56,586 nt of DNA from CALMKX01 sp036274895 (GTDB lineage Bacteria > Acidobacteriota > Thermoanaerobaculia > Multivoradales > SZUA-115): NCBI GenBank assembly GCA_036274895.1, contig DASUEU010000026.1, positions 1 to 56,586 on the forward strand, in the 5' to 3' direction. Under the pieces are notes generated by a model. The model was not told the origin of the DNA. It was given only the letters and a program-made list of their open reading frames with translations, and did not search any database. Shown here piece after piece: positions 35,230 through 43,920 of the stretch. The first letter of the stretch is position 1, and the number at the start of each line of letters is the position of its first letter. The position numbers and the translations under genes are program-made.

Positions 35230-35528
35230 TCCAGGTCGAACGGCCGCTTCGGGGGGCCTTCGTCCGGGTCTTCCTCGGCCCGCTTCATCGCCTCGCGGAA
35301 CTTCTCCTCGAGCAGGCGGTCGCGGTCGTGGAAGGCGGCGAACTCGCGGTCGAAGACTTGCTCGGCACGGGCCTTCTCGTCGTCGAGCCCCTTGAGGAGC
35401 GAATCGAAGTCCTTGCCGCCGGCCAGGGGAGCCTTGGCCTTGCGATGCCCGAGCACCTCGCCGGTGGCGGCGTCGACGGTCAGGTCGGAGCCACAGTCGG
35501 GGCAGCGAACGGTCAGCTTGTGAGCCAC
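35226..35528 (-). CDS. Small zinc-ribbon protein
   Basis: A 100-residue protein beginning MAHKLTVRCPDCGSDLTVDAATGEVLGHR, a single CPxCG zinc-knuckle half with no second cysteine pair, followed by a charged helical region (LLKGLDDEKARAEQVFDREFAAFHDRD...) and an acidic tail. It may pair through dimerisation to complete a zinc site. Function unknown. Its stop shares the CTAG at 35226-35229 with the fusion gene's stop. Confidence 0.65.
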   Translation of the reverse strand: MAHKLTVRCPDCGSDLTVDAATGEVLGHRKAKAPLAGGKDFDSLLKGLDDEKARAEQVFDREFAAFHDRDRLLEEKFREAMKRAEEDPDEGPPKRPFDLD

Positions 35529-35575
35529 GGGGCGATTCTACGTCGAGGCGCCGGCATTGGTATCTTTCACCCACC

Positions 35576-36160
35576 ATGAGCGAGCCCGAGCACCTGCCCA
35601 GCCGTGAGGAGGCCTGGCGCCTCCTCTGCGAGTACACCGAGAAGGAGGGTCTGCGCAAGCACGCCCTGGCCGTCGAAGCCGCGATGCGCGGTTACGCCCG
35701 GCTGTGGGGCGAGGACGAGGAGCTGTGGGGCCTGACCGGCCTGCTCCACGACTTCGACTACGAGCGCTGGCCCGACGCCGAGAACCACCCCTTCCGGGGC
35801 GTCGAGATCCTCGCCGAGCGGGGCTACCCGGAGGTGATGAGGACGGCCATCCTCGGCCACGCCAACTACAGCGGCGTCCCCCGCGACACCCGCCTCGCCC
35901 AGACCCTCTACGCCTGCGACGAGCTGGCCGGCTTCGCCGTGGCCGTGGCGCTGATCAAGCCCACCAGGTCGATCTTCGACGTCGACGTCCCCGGCGTGAA
36001 GAAGCGCCTCAAGGACAAAGCATTCGCCCGCGGCGTGCACCGCGAGGAGGTCTACGCCGGGGCCCAAGAGCTGGGCGTCGACTTCGACCAGCACGTGGCC
36101 ACGGTGATCGCCTCCCTCCAGGCCGAAGCCGAGGCCCTCGGGCTCAAGGGCGTGGGCTGA
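35576..36160 (+). CDS. HD-domain phosphohydrolase
   Basis: A 194-residue HDIG-like protein: KHALAVEAAMRGYARL with the first His, GLLHDFDYERWP carrying the HD pair, HPFRGVEIL, and ILGHANYSG plus CDELAGF. These match the metal ligands H...HD...H...D of HD phosphohydrolases acting on phosphomono- or diesters, commonly nucleotides. Substrate unknown. A TATCTT box ends 10 nt before the ATG with little leader. The 3' end overlaps the convergent YfhO-like gene by 17 bp. Confidence 0.82.
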   Translation: MSEPEHLPSREEAWRLLCEYTEKEGLRKHALAVEAAMRGYARLWGEDEELWGLTGLLHDFDYERWPDAENHPFRGVEILAERGYPEVMRTAILGHANYSGVPRDTRLAQTLYACDELAGFAVAVALIKPTRSIFDVDVPGVKKRLKDKAFARGVHREEVYAGAQELGVDFDQHVATVIASLQAEAEALGLKGVG

Positions 36161-38564
36161 AGCGGCGACCTGAGCACGGCGGCGCCACCCAGGCCGCAGC
36201 ACCGGCCACGAGGGCCAGCGCCGCCGCCACCAAGCCGGGCGAGAACCCTCGAGGCCGATACAGCAGGTCCACCTGGCCCGCCCGGTCCACCTCGCCCACA
36301 TCGTCCATCCTCCCCTCCACCCAGGCTCCGACGAAGACCCCGTTGCTGAGCAGGGTCCTCTGGCGCCGTCCGGCCGCCAACACGCGCCAGCCACCGTCCT
36401 GGAAGAGGCTCGATGCGATAAGGCGGGGCTCCCTCGCCTGGACCTTGGCTCGCAGCCAGGCTGCCGAGGGGCGGTCCAGGCTCAGCGAAGCGGGCAGAGA
36501 CGCCCGCCACGGCAAGTCCGAAGGCGGCCCGTCAAAGAGCGCCGAAGCCGCGAAGTCCTCGATCTCGGCCACCGCCCGCGGCCAGGCCGGCGGGGTCGGG
36601 GCCGCCGCCTCCGGCAGGAAGAGGAGGGGCAGCGTCCGGGGCCGCTCCCACACCTGGCCGGAGGCGTCCGCGAAGGCCACGGTGAGCCCGGGTGGCGGAG
36701 CCGCACCGGGCCGAGCCAGCACCCAGCGGACGCCGAGCAGGTCGTAGAGCGGATGATCGAAGACCCCGAGCAAGGGGAGCTCTCCCCACCAGCCGGTGCG
36801 CAGGGGCTCGACCAAGGCGACGTACACGGCCGGGGTCAGGGGGTTGTAGACCCGGACGTCTGCCAGGCCGTAGAGGGAGGCCACGTTGGGCAGCAGGCCC
36901 TCGGCCTCGGCGACGATGCGGGCGCGCGAACTCTGCTCCATCAGGAAGGCCAGGGCCGGCGGCGCCGGAGCCCGCAGCCGGGGCGGCGCCGAAGGGTTGG
37001 CCGGGCGGTGGAGGTAGAGGAGCTCCACGGTCAGCAGGGCGGCCAGGGCCCAGGGCAGCCAGCGACGCCCACGGCCGAGCCCGAAGAGCGTGGCCGCCGC
37101 GCCGAGAACGGCGAGCTGGGCGGCAAGGGAGCGCAGCTGGAAGGGTCGCAGCACCTCCACACCCGCCGGCGGCGGGTGAGCGGCGTAGGCCCAGATGAGC
37201 AGGGCGCCGAGCCCCACCACGAGCAGTGCACCCGGACCCCGGCGCCCCTCGAAGAGGCTCCGGCGGTCCACCTCGCAGGCGGCCAGATAGACCAGGCCGA
37301 AGCTCGCCACCAGCAGGAGGCGATGGTGGAAGGCCGAGACCGTCCCGGCGCGGGAGAGCGACAGCAGGTCCACGACCCCCGTTAGCTGCCCCACCACGGC
37401 CAGGGCGAGCAGGGCGGCGCCGGCGAAGAGGGCCTCCTGGGGCCTGCGGGCCCGCCGCCGGGCCACTACCGCCCCGAGGGCCGCGAGCAAGCCCACCGTG
37501 CCCACGAAGCCGGAGGCCGCCTCGTTGACGTTGGCGTCGCCCCAGAAGGCGCCGAAGCGGTCGTTGCCGAAGGCGTTGGGCGCGGCGAGGGGCACCAGGC
37601 GCAGCTCGGCGCGGCGGCCGAAGTCCTCGGCCACCGGTTTGGCCAACGGCCCGGTTCGGATCGTCACCGCGCGCAGGGAATCGGGCAGCACGTGGGAAGC
37701 AGGGAGAAGAGCGGGGGCCGCCAGACCCGCCGCCACCAAACCGGGCACCGCCAGCCGCCGGAAGGCCTTCACTCTCGCCCCGCCTGGCAGCTCCGCCAGG
37801 CGAGCCAGGGCGAAGGCCCCGGCGAGGCCGGCGGCATAGAGGATGGTCTCCGGGTGGCCGGCCAGCAGCAGCGCTGCGAGGCTCGCCGCGAGCAGGGTCC
37901 CATCCCGCCGGGCGCCAGCGTCGCAAACGCGGGCGATTCCGTAGAGCACGGCTGGCAACAGCGTGGCCGTGTTGGCATGGGGCCAGCCCAGCCAGAGCTG
38001 GAGGAAGCCCCCGAGCCCCCAGGCCACGGCGCCGAAGACAGCCGCCCCGGGCGAGAGCCCTTGCCGGGCCAGGAAGAGGAAGGTGAAGAGCAGCGCCAGA
38101 TAGACCCGCAGAGCCGCCGTCACCCCGGCCGCCTCCCAGGGCTCGAGGAGCCAGGCCGCGAAGGCGAGGGGCTGGAGGGCCTGGGCGTGCGGGTCGGCGA
38201 GCAGGGGCATGCCGGCGCCGGTGTGCACGGAAAGCAAGGGCCAGTGCCCGGCCTGCACGGCCCGGTGGACCTCGACCGCCGTTGGCGCCGTCAGCTGCAG
38301 CAGGTCCGCTTGCAGGAAGTTCCCCGGCGGCCGGGTCGGCTCGAGACCGCCGAACGGCGTCACCGTTCGCAGCAGATCGAGCGGCAGGAGGATGCGCCCA
38401 CCGAAGAGCACCGGCCCGAAGAGCAGCAGCACGAGGGCTGCGAAGAGCAGCAGCACCCGCTTCGGCAGCGGATCGAAGAAGCGGCTGAGCAGCACGGTGA
38501 CGGTCGCCGCGGCCGCCAGAAAGAGCAGGCCCGGAAGCCAGGAGGCCGGCATCGGGGGAGGCAT
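36144..38564 (-). CDS. YfhO-like polytopic membrane glycosyltransferase
   Basis: An 806-residue inner-membrane protein with many hydrophobic helices (e.g. LLFLAAAATVTVLLSRFF, VLLLFAALVLLLFGPVLFGG) and a DxxxxxTPFGG segment near residue 60 with short periplasmic loops, then a C-terminal soluble domain. The layout matches YfhO/DUF6541-type GT-C enzymes that glycosylate lipid-linked polymers at the cell surface. It sits next to the Wzm/Wzt exporter, fitting a role in surface polysaccharide. The ATG at 38564 opens the first helix; an extended start would add a soluble leader. Frame and stop are secure. Confidence 0.72.
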   Translation of the reverse strand: MPPPMPASWLPGLLFLAAAATVTVLLSRFFDPLPKRVLLLFAALVLLLFGPVLFGGRILLPLDLLRTVTPFGGLEPTRPPGNFLQADLLQLTAPTAVEVHRAVQAGHWPLLSVHTGAGMPLLADPHAQALQPLAFAAWLLEPWEAAGVTAALRVYLALLFTFLFLARQGLSPGAAVFGAVAWGLGGFLQLWLGWPHANTATLLPAVLYGIARVCDAGARRDGTLLAASLAALLLAGHPETILYAAGLAGAFALARLAELPGGARVKAFRRLAVPGLVAAGLAAPALLPASHVLPDSLRAVTIRTGPLAKPVAEDFGRRAELRLVPLAAPNAFGNDRFGAFWGDANVNEAASGFVGTVGLLAALGAVVARRRARRPQEALFAGAALLALAVVGQLTGVVDLLSLSRAGTVSAFHHRLLLVASFGLVYLAACEVDRRSLFEGRRGPGALLVVGLGALLIWAYAAHPPPAGVEVLRPFQLRSLAAQLAVLGAAATLFGLGRGRRWLPWALAALLTVELLYLHRPANPSAPPRLRAPAPPALAFLMEQSSRARIVAEAEGLLPNVASLYGLADVRVYNPLTPAVYVALVEPLRTGWWGELPLLGVFDHPLYDLLGVRWVLARPGAAPPPGLTVAFADASGQVWERPRTLPLLFLPEAAAPTPPAWPRAVAEIEDFAASALFDGPPSDLPWRASLPASLSLDRPSAAWLRAKVQAREPRLIASSLFQDGGWRVLAAGRRQRTLLSNGVFVGAWVEGRMDDVGEVDRAGQVDLLYRPRGFSPGLVAAALALVAGAAAWVAPPCSGRRFSPRP

Positions 38565-38614
38565 CGCTCCGGAGTCTAGCTCGCCGTGAGGGCGGCCCCG
38601 CGCGCTCTGCTCGC

Positions 38615-38643
38615 TTGACACCCGTCTGAGCGGGGGATACAAA
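38615..38643 (+). promoter_or_regulatory. Candidate promoter of the Wzm/Wzt operon
   Basis: TTGACA (38615-38620) and TACAAA (38638-38643) are exactly 17 bp apart on the plus strand. The leader to the permease ATG at 38659 would be about 8 nt. Confidence 0.55.
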
Positions 38644-38658
38644 CGCCCTCGCCCACCC

Positions 38659-39462
38659 ATGCTCGAAACCGCCCGCAGACTCTTCCGCTCCCGGGCGTTG
38701 CTCGCGACGCTCACCGTGCGCGAGCTCAAGGCGCGCTATCGCGGCTCGGTGCTGGGCTTTCTCTGGTCCCTGGCCAACCCGTTGCTGCTCCTCGCGGTCT
38801 ACAGCTTCGTCTTCGGCTTCGCCTTCAAGCCGGCGCGGGGTGAGGGAGTCGAGCCGTATGCCCTCTTCCTGGTGTGTGGCCTCTTCCCGTGGGTGTGGGT
38901 CTCCGGCTCGCTCAACGAGGCGGTGGTCTCCCTCGCCACCCACTCGGGGCTGCTGCGCAAGGCGGCCTTCCCCGCCGAGCTCTTGCCGATGGTGGCGGTG
39001 GCCGGCAACCTGGTCCACTTCCTGCTAGCCCTGCCGGTGTTGGGCGGTGCGCTCGCCGTGGGCAAGCTGATGGGCTACGCGATCGGTGGCTGGTCGGTCC
39101 TGCTCCTGCCCCTGGTGGTGGCCCTGGAGCTTCCTCTGCTGGCGGGCCTGTCCCTCGCCCTCGCCGCCCTCTACGTCCACTTCAAGGACCTGAAGGACAT
39201 CCTCGCCAACGCCCTCTCCCTGCTCTTCTTCCTGACCCCGATCCTCTACCCCCTCGGGGCCATCCCATTCCGGCCCCTGGTCGCGGTGGTCAAGGCCAAC
39301 CCCTTCACCCCCTTCACCCTCGCCTACCAGCAGCTGCTGTTCGCCGGTGAGGTGCCGGGGCCGGGCCTCTGGCTGCACATGGCGGCGGCGGCGGCCGTGG
39401 CCTGGCTGGTGGGAGCCTCCCTCTTCGCTCGCCTGCGCGAGACCTTGGTGGAGGCGGTGTGA
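38659..39462 (+). CDS. wzm: ABC-2 polysaccharide export permease
   Basis: A 267-residue ABC-2 permease with about six transmembrane helices (e.g. FLWSLANPLLLLAVYSFVFG, LVVALELPLLAGLSLALAAL). The ELKARYRGSVLGFLWSLANP opening and SGLLRKAAFPAELLPMV cytoplasmic loop are typical of Wzm/TagG-type exporters. With the next gene it forms an O-antigen or related polysaccharide exporter across the inner membrane. The stop overlaps the ATPase gene (GTGA). Confidence 0.88.
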   Translation: MLETARRLFRSRALLATLTVRELKARYRGSVLGFLWSLANPLLLLAVYSFVFGFAFKPARGEGVEPYALFLVCGLFPWVWVSGSLNEAVVSLATHSGLLRKAAFPAELLPMVAVAGNLVHFLLALPVLGGALAVGKLMGYAIGGWSVLLLPLVVALELPLLAGLSLALAALYVHFKDLKDILANALSLLFFLTPILYPLGAIPFRPLVAVVKANPFTPFTLAYQQLLFAGEVPGPGLWLHMAAAAAVAWLVGASLFARLRETLVEAV

Positions 39463-40733
39463 GCGAGGCGATCCGGGTCGAGGGGCTGGCCAAGCTCTAC
39501 CGCCGCATGCAGCCGGGGGACCAGCTGCGCACGCTCAAGAGCGCCCTGCTCGAGGGCCGCCTGGTGCCCCGAGCCGACGCCTCGGCGGCCATCGCGGCGC
39601 TCGAGGACGTCTCCTTCTCCGTCGAGAAAGGCCAGGCCTTCGGGGTCATCGGCGGCAACGGCTCGGGCAAGTCCACCTTGCTCAAGGTCCTGGCCGGGAT
39701 CCTCCAGCCCTCGTCCGGCAGAGTGGTGGTGGACGGTCGGGTAGCCGCCCTGATCGAGCTGGGGGCGGGTTTTCACCCCGAGATCTCGGGCCGCGAGAAC
39801 GTCTACATCAACGGCGCCATCCTCGGCCTCTCTCGCCGTGAGGTCGACGCCCGCTACGACCGCATCGTCGAGTTCTCGGGCCTCGCCGACTTCATGGAGG
39901 AGCCGGTCAAGAACTACTCCTCGGGCATGTACGTCCGGCTAGGCTTCGCCGTGGCGATCCACACCGAGCCGGAGGTCCTGCTGGTCGACGAGGTGCTGGC
40001 GGTGGGCGACGAAGCCTTCGCGCACCGTTGCATCGCCCGCATCGAGGAGTTCCTCGCCGGCGGCAAAACCCTGCTGTTGGTCAGCCACTCCCTGGGCCTG
40101 ATCGAGCAGCACTGCGACCGCGTGCTCTGGCTGGACCGCGGGCGCAGCCGGCTGGTCGGGCCGCCGCGGCGAGTGATCGACGCCTACCGCCAGGCGGTGG
40201 CAGAGTCGGAGGGGGAAGCTCACCGGGCCGCCCACGCCGAGGCCGCGGAGCCCGCGGGCCTGGTCGAGGAAGATGCTGAGGCCCGCCGCTGGGGCAGCGG
40301 CCAGGCGACGCTCGAAGCGGTGCGGCTTCTGGTGGGTGCCGAGGAGCGCTACCACGTCGCGTGCGGCGAGGCGGTGACCTTCGAGCTCGAGGTGGTGGCG
40401 GCCGAACCGCTGGCGGACTTCGTCTTCGGCGTCGCCATCTCCACGCCACGGGGGGTGGAGTGCTGGGGCACCAACACCGATCTCGGCGGGCTCGACGCCG
40501 AGCGCTTCGAGGGGCGAGGCCGGGTCCGCGTCACCTGCCCCAGCCTGCGTCTCGCCCCGGGTGAGTACCTGCTCGACGCCGCCGTGCACGCCCGGGACGG
40601 CGCCCCCTACGACTACCGCAAGGGAGTGCTGCGCTTCACGGTCAGCGCCCGACAGCGCGGTGTCGGCCTCTACTTCCCCGAGCATCGCTGGGAAGCCAGC
40701 GGCGGCGTGCGCTGGCGAGCGCAGGGAGACTGA
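39459..40733 (+). CDS. wzt: Polysaccharide ABC-transporter ATPase with Wzt C-terminal domain
   Basis: A 424-residue ATPase. The nucleotide-binding domain has Walker A GGNGSGKSTLLK, the NYSSGMYVRL signature, Walker B VLLVDEVLAVGD and switch His in LLLVSHS. The Wzt family traits GVIGGNGSGKST and SGRENVYING are clear. Residues about 275-415 form a beta-sandwich (VTFELEVVAAEPLADFVFGVAI, VECWGTNTDLGG) resembling the carbohydrate-binding domain that selects a capped O-antigen. GTG 39459 overlaps wzm. It works with the permease at the inner membrane. Confidence 0.88.
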   Translation: MSEAIRVEGLAKLYRRMQPGDQLRTLKSALLEGRLVPRADASAAIAALEDVSFSVEKGQAFGVIGGNGSGKSTLLKVLAGILQPSSGRVVVDGRVAALIELGAGFHPEISGRENVYINGAILGLSRREVDARYDRIVEFSGLADFMEEPVKNYSSGMYVRLGFAVAIHTEPEVLLVDEVLAVGDEAFAHRCIARIEEFLAGGKTLLLVSHSLGLIEQHCDRVLWLDRGRSRLVGPPRRVIDAYRQAVAESEGEAHRAAHAEAAEPAGLVEEDAEARRWGSGQATLEAVRLLVGAEERYHVACGEAVTFELEVVAAEPLADFVFGVAISTPRGVECWGTNTDLGGLDAERFEGRGRVRVTCPSLRLAPGEYLLDAAVHARDGAPYDYRKGVLRFTVSARQRGVGLYFPEHRWEASGGVRWRAQGD

Positions 40734-40788
40734 TCCGGGCTCGGGTTAGAATCGTCAGCGAACCATCGACAGCAAGGAGCGCTTCGGA

Positions 40789-40806
40789 CCGCGAGGAGCC
40801 TCGCGG
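40789..40806. repeat. 8-bp inverted repeat in the GWxTD gene leader
   Basis: CCGCGAGG and CCTCGCGG are separated by AG. The hairpin lies 12 bp before the GWxTD gene's ATG, downstream of a TAGAAT box at 40746-40751 that could be its -10. A regulatory role is speculative. Confidence 0.3.
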
Positions 40807-40818
40807 CTCGCCCCCCCG

Positions 40819-41451
40819 ATGAGACCGTCGAGCGCGCCCTCGTGGGCGACCTCCGCCCTCCTCGCGCTGCTGGCTCTGGCCTGCAGCTCCACCCAGACCA
40901 CCCCGGGTCTGCGGGTCTGGCTGGAGGGACCGGTGCGCTGGCTGATGCTGGCCGACGAAGAGCGAGACTTCCGCGGTGTGGCGAACAATCCGGAAGCCCT
41001 GAAGCGCATCGACGACTTCTGGCGCCGGCGGGATCCCACCCCGGAAGACTCCGACAACCCCTTCCGCATGACCTTCCAGGAGCGCACCATGGCGGCCGAC
41101 CGCCTCTACTCGGAGGGGACGCGGAGGGGCAGCCTGACCGACCGCGGCCGGGTCCTGCTGCTGCTCGGTCCACCCCCGGTGCTGCGCTTTCGCCAGCGGG
41201 CGGTGCCCTCCCTGGGTGCGCGTGACAGCAAGCCCCGGGCAGGGCCGCACACCCGCTGGCTGGGAGAAGAGATCTGGGGCTACCCCCTCGCCGACTTGCC
41301 GCCCCAACTCGCCGAGGCCCTCGCCGGGGGGCAGCGGGACGGGGTGATCGAGTTCGTGTTCGCCACCGAGGGGCGCCACACCTACCTGGTCGCCGGAGAG
41401 GGCTACTGCGAGCTCGCGGCCAAGGCGATGGTGCGCCCGGACGCGCGCTGA
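40819..41451 (+). CDS. GWxTD-domain lipoprotein
   Basis: A 210-residue exported lipoprotein: signal peptide MRPSSAPSWATSALLALLALAC with lipobox LALAC. The GWxTD domain follows, a family seen mainly in Acidobacteriota: VRWLMLADEERDFR, the FWRRRDPTP motif, NPFRMTFQER and SLTDRGRVLLLLGPP (the TDRG of the name). It probably sits at the periplasmic face of an inner or outer membrane. Function of the family is not established. It is convergent with the EVE gene. Confidence 0.82.
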   Translation: MRPSSAPSWATSALLALLALACSSTQTTPGLRVWLEGPVRWLMLADEERDFRGVANNPEALKRIDDFWRRRDPTPEDSDNPFRMTFQERTMAADRLYSEGTRRGSLTDRGRVLLLLGPPPVLRFRQRAVPSLGARDSKPRAGPHTRWLGEEIWGYPLADLPPQLAEALAGGQRDGVIEFVFATEGRHTYLVAGEGYCELAAKAMVRPDAR

Positions 41452-41452
41452 A

Positions 41453-41866
41453 TCAGCCGCCGGCCAGGGCGAGGATGCGCTGGTAGAGGGGCTCGGGCAC
41501 CGGCATGGCCGAGAGCCGGGAGTTCTTGAGGAGATCGAAGCCGGAGAAGGCGGGATCGGCCTTGATCTCATCGAGAGACAGGGGACGGGCCAGCCGCCGT
41601 CTGACCTCGACGTCGAAGACCGCACGCTTGGGGTCTCCGAGCGCAGGGTCGGCGTAGGGATCGGAGACGACCCGGGCGATGCCGACGACCGATCGCTCGC
41701 CCCCCGTGTGGTAGATCAGCGCCTCGTCGCCCCTGCGTACGTTGCGCATGTGGATCAAGGCCAGGTTGTTGCCGACGCCGTCCCAGATCGTGCGGCCCTC
41801 TCGCTCGAGGTCGGCGAAGGAGTAGTCGGAGGGCTCGGTCTTGAGCAGCCAGCGGTTGGTCATCAT
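41453..41866 (-). CDS. EVE-domain protein
   Basis: A 137-residue EVE/PUA-like protein: RWLLKTEPSDYSFADLEREG, TIWDGVGNNLALIHMRNVRRGDEALIYHTG, VGIARVVSDPYADP. EVE domains bind modified bases in DNA or RNA (for example 5-hydroxymethylcytosine-like bases) and are often near restriction or defence genes. No modification genes are in view here. Complete, short form of the family. It is divergent from peptidase E. Confidence 0.85.
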   Translation of the reverse strand: MMTNRWLLKTEPSDYSFADLEREGRTIWDGVGNNLALIHMRNVRRGDEALIYHTGGERSVVGIARVVSDPYADPALGDPKRAVFDVEVRRRLARPLSLDEIKADPAFSGFDLLKNSRLSAMPVPEPLYQRILALAGG

Positions 41867-41945
41867 CTCCTCGATTGGCGGGTAGGATAGCAGCCCCGGC
41901 GGCCGGCAGATCCCCGGCCGAAGCCGCCGCGCAAGCGAGGTCCCC

Positions 41946-42692
41946 GTGCGTCGACTCCTCCTGATCTCGAGCTCCCGGGTGTGGGGCAGTGGTTACCTCG
42001 AGCACTGCGAGGGCCCCCTTCGTTCGCGCCTGGCCGGGGTATCCCGGCTGCTCTTCGTGCCCTACGCGCTCCAGGACTGGGACGCCTACTTCGGTCTGGT
42101 CCGGGAGCGATTCGCCCAGATCGGGCTCGCTTGCGACGCCATCCACCGTGCCGCCGACCCGGTCGCCGCGGTGCGGGAGGCCGAGGCCCTCTTCGTGGGC
42201 GGCGGCAACACCTTCCGTCTGCTGAAGAAGCTCTACGAGCTGGAGCTGGTGCCGGCTCTGCGGTCCCGTGTCGAGGAGGGGATCCCCTACGTCGGTTCGA
42301 GCGCCGGCACGAACGTGGCGACGGTGTCGATCCGCACCACCAACGACATGCCGATCGTCGAGCCCCCCACCTTCGAAGCCCTCGGCCTGGTCCCCTTCAA
42401 CGTCAACCCCCACTACCTCGACCCCGACCCCGGTTCCCAGCACATGGGCGAGACCCGCGAGGAGCGGATCCGGCAATTCCACGAGGAGAACGACGTTCCC
42501 GTGGTGGGTCTGCGCGAGGGGGCGATGCTGTGGGTGGAGGGGGAGGTGATGAGCCTGCTCGGGGTCTCCGGCGCGCGCATCTTCCGCAAGGGCTCGGAGC
42601 CGGTCGAAGCCGAGCCGGGCGCGCGCCTCGACGAGCTCCTGCGCGGCGGATCGGTGCTTCCGGGCCTCAGCGCACCCGGCGGCCGGCCTTGA
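41946..42692 (+). CDS. pepE: Peptidase E (alpha-aspartyl dipeptidase)
   Basis: A 248-residue S51-family serine peptidase with the class-I-glutamine-amidotransferase-like fold. The catalytic serine lies in YVGSSAGTNVA, and EALFVGGGNTFRLL and FNVNPHYLDPDP are typical of PepE. It cleaves Asp-X dipeptides in the cytoplasm. Start GTG 41946. The 3' end overlaps hutI (convergent, 26 bp). Confidence 0.88.
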   Translation: MRRLLLISSSRVWGSGYLEHCEGPLRSRLAGVSRLLFVPYALQDWDAYFGLVRERFAQIGLACDAIHRAADPVAAVREAEALFVGGGNTFRLLKKLYELELVPALRSRVEEGIPYVGSSAGTNVATVSIRTTNDMPIVEPPTFEALGLVPFNVNPHYLDPDPGSQHMGETREERIRQFHEENDVPVVGLREGAMLWVEGEVMSLLGVSGARIFRKGSEPVEAEPGARLDELLRGGSVLPGLSAPGGRP

Positions 42693-43920
42693 CCACGGCA
42701 CGCACCGGGCTCACCCCGAGGTGGTAGGCGAAGTCGTCGAGGCTCTCGCCTTCGAGCAGCACCAGGTCCGCCCCCTTGCCCTCCTCGACGGTGCCGATCT
42801 CCTCCCCCAAGCCGAGGCAGCAGGCCGGGTTGAGGGTCATCGCGGTCAGGGCCTCCTCGATCGTCAGGCGCAACTTGAAGACGCCGAGCCAGAACACGAA
42901 GGGCATCGACTCGGTGTGGGAGGAGCCGGGGTTGCAGTCGGTGGCGAGGGCCACCGGCACCCCGGCGGCGATCAGCCGTCGCGCCGGGGCGTAGCTCTCC
43001 GAGCGCAGGAAGAAACTGACGCCCGGCAGCAACAGCGCGGTCACCCCGGCACTCGCCAGGGCCTCGATGCCCTCCTCCGAGACCGCGATCAGGTGATCGG
43101 CGGACGAGGCCCGCAGCTCAGCAGCGAGCATCGCCGCACCGGAGTCCACGAACTCGTCGGCATGGAGGCGGGGAGTGAGGCCGCAGGCCCGGCCGGCCTC
43201 CAGCACCCGCCGCGACTCCTCCACGCTGAACACACCCCGCTCGCAGAACACGTCGCAGAAGTGGGCCAGGCCCTCCTCCGCCGCGGCCGGTGTGATCTCG
43301 TGGCAGACCAGGTCAAGGTAGCGCTCGCGATGCTCGCGGTGCTCGAGAGGTACCTCGTGAGCGGCCATCAGGGTCGGCACCAGAGTGATGGCGTGGCTGC
43401 GCCCCGCGGTGCGGATCGCCCGCAGCTGTTTGAGCTCGGCGGCGAGGGAGAGGCCGTAGCCGCTCTTCGCCTCGGCCGTGGTGGTGCCGCCGTCGAGCAT
43501 GCGGTCGAGCCGGGCGAGGACGTTGGCGGTGAGCTCCTCCTCGCTCGCGGCGCGGGTCGCCGCCACCGTCGAGAGGATCCCTCCCCCCGCCGCCGCGATC
43601 TCCTGATAGCTCCTGCCGGCGAGCCTCATGCCCAGCTCGTGGGCGCGGCTGCCGGCCCAGGGAAGATGCGTGTGGGCGTCGACGAAGCCGGGCACCAGGG
43701 TCCCCCGCCGGCCGTCCAGGCGTGCCACGCCCTCGAGATCTCCGAAGCGAGCCGCACGCTCGGCCGGGTTGCCGACGAAAGCGATGCGGCCGCCGCGACA
43801 GAAGACCTCGGCCCCCGGCAGGCGGAGCACCCGCCCCTGGGCGGCGCCGTGGGCCGGGTGGCGGCCCAGGGGAGTGGCGACCTCGGAGAGGTTGGTGATC
43901 AGGAGGTCGGCGGCGCTCAT
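42667..43920 (-). CDS. hutI: Imidazolonepropionase HutI
   Basis: A 417-residue amidohydrolase matching HutI, which opens imidazolone-5-propionate to formiminoglutamate in histidine degradation. Metal ligands in VDAHTHLPWAGSR, and LHADEF and ATDCNPGSSHTESM further along, are as in the family. hutH, hutU and hutG are absent from the window, so the pathway is either dispersed or incomplete. ATG 43920 overlaps the nucleotidyltransferase gene (ATGA), making it the last gene of a long minus-strand operon. Confidence 0.9.
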   Translation of the reverse strand: MSAADLLITNLSEVATPLGRHPAHGAAQGRVLRLPGAEVFCRGGRIAFVGNPAERAARFGDLEGVARLDGRRGTLVPGFVDAHTHLPWAGSRAHELGMRLAGRSYQEIAAAGGGILSTVAATRAASEEELTANVLARLDRMLDGGTTTAEAKSGYGLSLAAELKQLRAIRTAGRSHAITLVPTLMAAHEVPLEHREHRERYLDLVCHEITPAAAEEGLAHFCDVFCERGVFSVEESRRVLEAGRACGLTPRLHADEFVDSGAAMLAAELRASSADHLIAVSEEGIEALASAGVTALLLPGVSFFLRSESYAPARRLIAAGVPVALATDCNPGSSHTESMPFVFWLGVFKLRLTIEEALTAMTLNPACCLGLGEEIGTVEEGKGADLVLLEGESLDDFAYHLGVSPVRAVVKAGRRVR

